A stretch of 53,023 bases of DNA from Chitinophagales bacterium (GTDB taxonomy: Bacteria > Bacteroidota > Bacteroidia > Chitinophagales > Chitinophagaceae): the NCBI GenBank assembly GCA_015654695.1, contig JAATGJ010000187.1:1-53023 (forward strand). Reading direction: 5' to 3'. Positions 50,833 to 53,023 of this stretch are shown here, piece after piece. The translations under genes were made by a program, and so were the position numbers. The number at the start of each line of letters is the position of its first letter. Position 1 is the first letter of the stretch. The notes beneath the pieces were generated by a model. It saw nothing but the letters and a program-made list of their open reading frames with translations, was not told the origin of the DNA and did no database searches.

Positions 50833-51273
50833 TTATTTGGTTTCTGTGTTTGTGGGATAAGTTTCCGAAGCGCCCTGCACTTTTTTCTGGGCGGCGCTCA
50901 TATCGTCTTTGTACTTCGACGGGCATTTGGTCTGGATACTTTTACATTCAAAATAGCCATCTGTAGTGTATTTGCCTTTTAATACCAGCTTTTCGCTGAT
51001 CTCAAAATTTTCAGGCTTTGGGTTCCTGTAAATTACTTTTACGGACTGACCAAGAGTATCTGTGGCGATAAAGCTCAGGTAATTGGGATCTTTCAGTGCA
51101 TCGTATTCCATGGGTTGCGATTTGTCCCAGCGGGCCATCAGGTGGACAAATTTGCCGGGTTTATCCTTAGCTGTTTGTACAGTGTCGTAAGTGGCAGTTG
51201 TTTGCAGGAAACTAATGAGTACAGCAATCGCACCGGCGATGAAAACAAGCAGAACAATATGGATTTTTTTCAT
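50833..51273 (-). CDS. ccmE: Heme chaperone CcmE of the CxxxY type
   Basis: A 146-residue membrane-anchored OB-fold heme chaperone. An N-terminal span (about 5-23) is followed by the beta barrel (VKVIYRNPKPENFEI) and a C-terminal KCPSKYKDD. The classical heme-binding HxxxY is here CxxxY (Cys117, Tyr121), as described for archaeal and some bacterial CcmE proteins that use cysteine. It would hand heme to CcmF encoded next. A TAACTTTG -7 box (51309-51316) lies 35 bases before the start. Confidence 0.93.
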   Translation of the reverse strand: MKKIHIVLLVFIAGAIAVLISFLQTTATYDTVQTAKDKPGKFVHLMARWDKSQPMEYDALKDPNYLSFIATDTLGQSVKVIYRNPKPENFEISEKLVLKGKYTTDGYFECKSIQTKCPSKYKDDMSAAQKKVQGASETYPTNTETK

Positions 51274-51308
51274 CTCTTTTCTTAAAAAGGTTATGTTGAA
51301 AGACGTGA

Positions 51309-51316
51309 CAAAGTTA
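51309..51316 (-). promoter_or_regulatory. ccmE: -7 box (TAACTTTG) of ccmE-ccmF
   Basis: Exact TAnnTTTG on the minus strand, 35 bases before the ccmE ATG. Confidence 0.5.
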
Positions 51317-51389
51317 TGGCAAAATGACTTATGCTTTCCGGGTTTTTATCAGTAGCAAAGATGATCCCTGTTAGGTTAGAATGAGATTA

Positions 51390-51443
51390 CCGGTTGTCTG
51401 TAACCGGTAGCAAGTAGACGGCAACAGGTAACAAATAATTGTA
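51390..51443. repeat. TTACCGGT repeat upstream of the acyl-CoA dehydrogenase gene
   Basis: TTACCGGTTGTCTGTAACCG and GGTAGCAAG, followed by CGGCAACAGGTAAC, share the TTACCGGT/ACCGGTA text of 33316-33412. Confidence 0.4.
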
Positions 51444-51488
51444 ATAGTTGCATCTCCAGGGTAATATACGCTCAGTATAGTTTGCCCT

Positions 51489-51496
51489 TATCTTTG
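51489..51496 (+). promoter_or_regulatory. -7 box (TATCTTTG) of the acyl-CoA dehydrogenase gene
   Basis: Exact TAnnTTTG, 23 bases before the ATG at 51520; no clear -33 box. Confidence 0.5.
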
Positions 51497-51519
51497 CGGC
51501 TTATCATAATCACTGCTGT

Positions 51520-52674
51520 ATGCTATTTCAACTGAACGAAGAACAGTTAATGATCCGGAAGGCCGCCCGGGATTTTGCACAGAATGAATGTTTACCAGGT
51601 GTGATAGAAAGAGATGAAAAGCAGCAATTCCCAAAAGAACAAATATTAAAACTGGCTGAGCTTGGTTTTCTCGGTATGATGGTGGACCCTAAATATGGTG
51701 GCGCCGGGATGGATACCATCAGTTATGTGCTGGCTATGGAAGAGATCAGTAAAATTGATGCGAGTGTAAGCGTGGTAATGAGTGTAAACAACAGTCTTGT
51801 TTGTTACGGCCTGCAGCAATACGGCAATGAAGAACAAAAACAAAAATACCTCACTCCGTTAGCACAGGGTAAGAAAGATGGTGAATTATATATCGGCGCA
51901 TTTATGCTGAGTGAACCTGAAGCGGGCAGTGATGCTACTTCCCAGCAGACGATCGCTGAGGATAAGGGCGATCACTATTTGCTGAATGGTACAAAGAACT
52001 GGATCACCAACGGGGGCACGGCTTCTGTTTATCTTGTTATGGCGCAAACAGACCGGTCCAAAGGTTCAAGAGGCATTAATACATTGATTGTAGAAAAGAA
52101 CTGGCCGGGTGTAGTCGTGGCGGCCAAGGAAAATAAACTCGGTATCCGGGGCAGTGATACGCATACTGTCATGTTTACGGATGTAAAAGTGCCGAAAGAA
52201 AACAGGATTGGCGAAGATGGCTTTGGTTTTAAGTTCGCGATGAAGACCCTGGCCGGGGGACGTATCGGTATTGCTTCACAGGCATTAGGTATCGCCAGTG
52301 GCGCTTATGAACTCGCGAAAGAGTATGCAAAGACAAGAAAAGCATTTGGCACCGAGATCATGAACCACCAGATCATTGCTTTTAAACTGGCTGATATGGC
52401 CACAAAGATCGAGGCGTCAAGATTGTTATGCCTGAAAGCCGCCTGGGAAAAAGACAATGGCATTGATTATACATTAAGTTCTTCGATGGCTAAAGTTTTT
52501 TCTTCCGAGACCGCTATGTGGACGGCTGTTGAAGCGGTACAGATCCATGGCGGTTATGGTTTTGTAAAAGAATACCACGTTGAGCGTCTGATGCGCGATG
52601 CCAAGATCACACAGATATATGAAGGCACAAGCGAGGTGCAGCGGATTGTGATCAGCCGTTCTATCTTAAAATAG
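51520..52674 (+). CDS. Acyl-CoA dehydrogenase (short/branched-chain type)
   Basis: A 384-residue FAD acyl-CoA dehydrogenase. The catalytic base is Glu368 in IYEGTSEVQRI. The FAD and acyl-CoA segments MLSEPEAGSD, TKNWITNGG and QIHGGYGFVKEYHVERLMRDA are complete. The group oxidises short or branched acyl-CoA to the 2-enoyl form in fatty acid or branched amino acid breakdown; electrons go to ETF, not seen here. It stands alone with its own promoter candidate. The chain length preference cannot be read. Confidence 0.94.
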   Translation: MLFQLNEEQLMIRKAARDFAQNECLPGVIERDEKQQFPKEQILKLAELGFLGMMVDPKYGGAGMDTISYVLAMEEISKIDASVSVVMSVNNSLVCYGLQQYGNEEQKQKYLTPLAQGKKDGELYIGAFMLSEPEAGSDATSQQTIAEDKGDHYLLNGTKNWITNGGTASVYLVMAQTDRSKGSRGINTLIVEKNWPGVVVAAKENKLGIRGSDTHTVMFTDVKVPKENRIGEDGFGFKFAMKTLAGGRIGIASQALGIASGAYELAKEYAKTRKAFGTEIMNHQIIAFKLADMATKIEASRLLCLKAAWEKDNGIDYTLSSSMAKVFSSETAMWTAVEAVQIHGGYGFVKEYHVERLMRDAKITQIYEGTSEVQRIVISRSILK

Positions 52675-52729
52675 CTCCACAGTAATAAAGACAGTGTCCC
52701 ATTTCTAAAACTTATTATTATCTCTGTAC

Positions 52730-53023
52730 ATGAAATCATTTTTACTTTTATTCCTGCTCTGCAGTTGCGGCCTCCTGCAGGCGCAATCTTCTGCCAATAA
52801 AATCTACCTGCTAAAAGTGGGAAAGCTTTACGACAGTGAAAAAAATGTTTTCCTGAAAAACCAGGAGATACTGGTGAAAGGAAAAAAGATACTGAAGGTC
52901 GGTACTAATATCGCTAAACCTGATAGCGCTGAAGTGATCAACTTGTCCAATTGTACGGTAACGCCGGGTCTGATTGATGCACATACGCATGTGTTTACCA
53001 TCCAGAAGCTGGATACTGATCCC
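52730..53023 (+). CDS. Exported amidohydrolase, 3' end cut by the window
   Basis: The first 98 codons of a gene running off the right edge. A signal peptide or lipoprotein-like N-terminus (KSFLLLFLLCSCGLLQAQ) is followed by a small beta domain (LKVGKLYDSEKNVFLKNQEI, VKGKKILKVG) and then TPGLIDAHTHV with the HxH metal pair of the amidohydrolase superfamily (imidazolonepropionase-, prolidase-like group). The substrate is unknown. It starts 55 bases after the acyl-CoA dehydrogenase stop. Confidence 0.88.
   Translation, partial: MKSFLLLFLLCSCGLLQAQSSANKIYLLKVGKLYDSEKNVFLKNQEILVKGKKILKVGTNIAKPDSAEVINLSNCTVTPGLIDAHTHVFTIQKLDTDP

Noticed and set aside
1-53023. CRISPR arrays, tRNA, rRNA and prophage
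   Set aside because: I looked for regularly spaced repeats, cloverleaf-like ends with CCA and phage structural genes and saw none; short repeats are dispersed and irregular. A tRNA scan would settle this.

Overview
The window reads as chromosomal DNA of a Bacteroidota bacterium, most likely from or near the Chitinophagaceae. The evidence is moderate GC, upstream regions with TAnnTTTG -7 boxes and no consistent Shine-Dalgarno, three dispersed bacillithiol genes, a CcmE with the CxxxY heme motif, DUF4294 and CHRD proteins, many exported proteins and lipoproteins, and short interspersed repeats between genes. I see no rRNA, tRNA, CRISPR array, transposase or phage genes. The content is mostly housekeeping and catabolic, with small accessory patches.

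Layout. 0.1-1.6 kb: MmcQ/YjbR protein and a creatininase-family lipoprotein. 1.7-11.7 kb: a trans-4-hydroxy-L-proline catabolic cluster (deaminase, semialdehyde dehydrogenase, coupled exported DUF885 peptidase, 4-hydroxyproline 2-epimerase, FAD D-hydroxyproline dehydrogenase), with an exported glycoside hydrolase and an SMP-30-like propeller in the same run and an opposite-strand alkylglycerol-monooxygenase-like membrane enzyme inside it. 11.7-13.8 kb: bshC and a CBS protein. 14.0-21.5 kb: a minus-strand run purK - MFP - RND pump - TolC - purE, in which an efflux operon separates the two purine genes. 21.7-27.3 kb: an orphan PAS histidine kinase, hpd, and an exported L,D-transpeptidase fused to a TonB C-terminal domain. 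27.3-30.9 kb: lysC, fbp, a degenerate second copy of the fbp 3' end and an unknown AT-rich gene. 31.0-35.2 kb: GNAT, an ABC ATPase without a permease, FKBP, YfiT-type bacillithiol transferase, Nudix and folC. 35.4-37.1 kb: a tonB-like gene broken by two in-frame stops, then a CHRD lipoprotein. 37.2-45.1 kb: EamA transporter, a radical SAM protein with no canonical start, an agmatinase-fold hydrolase, a PIN toxin-antitoxin pair, and aguA/aguB. 45.3-53.0 kb: desaturase, bshB1, DUF4294, ccmF-ccmE, acyl-CoA dehydrogenase and the start of an amidohydrolase that runs off the window.

Together the hydroxyproline genes would convert L-Hyp to D-Hyp, then pyrroline-4-hydroxy-2-carboxylate, then 2-oxoglutarate semialdehyde, then 2-oxoglutarate. 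aguA and aguB give the agmatine to putrescine route, alongside a possible one-step agmatinase. bshC, bshB1 and the YfiT transferase belong to bacillithiol synthesis and use.

The most unusual items are the fbp 3'-end duplication beside an unknown gene, the tonB-like frame with two ochre codons, the L,D-transpeptidase/TonB fusion, the purK-efflux-purE arrangement, and repeat families that abut stop codons. I did not find a clearly new multi-gene defence or mobile system. All functions are read from motifs and remembered families; no searches were run.
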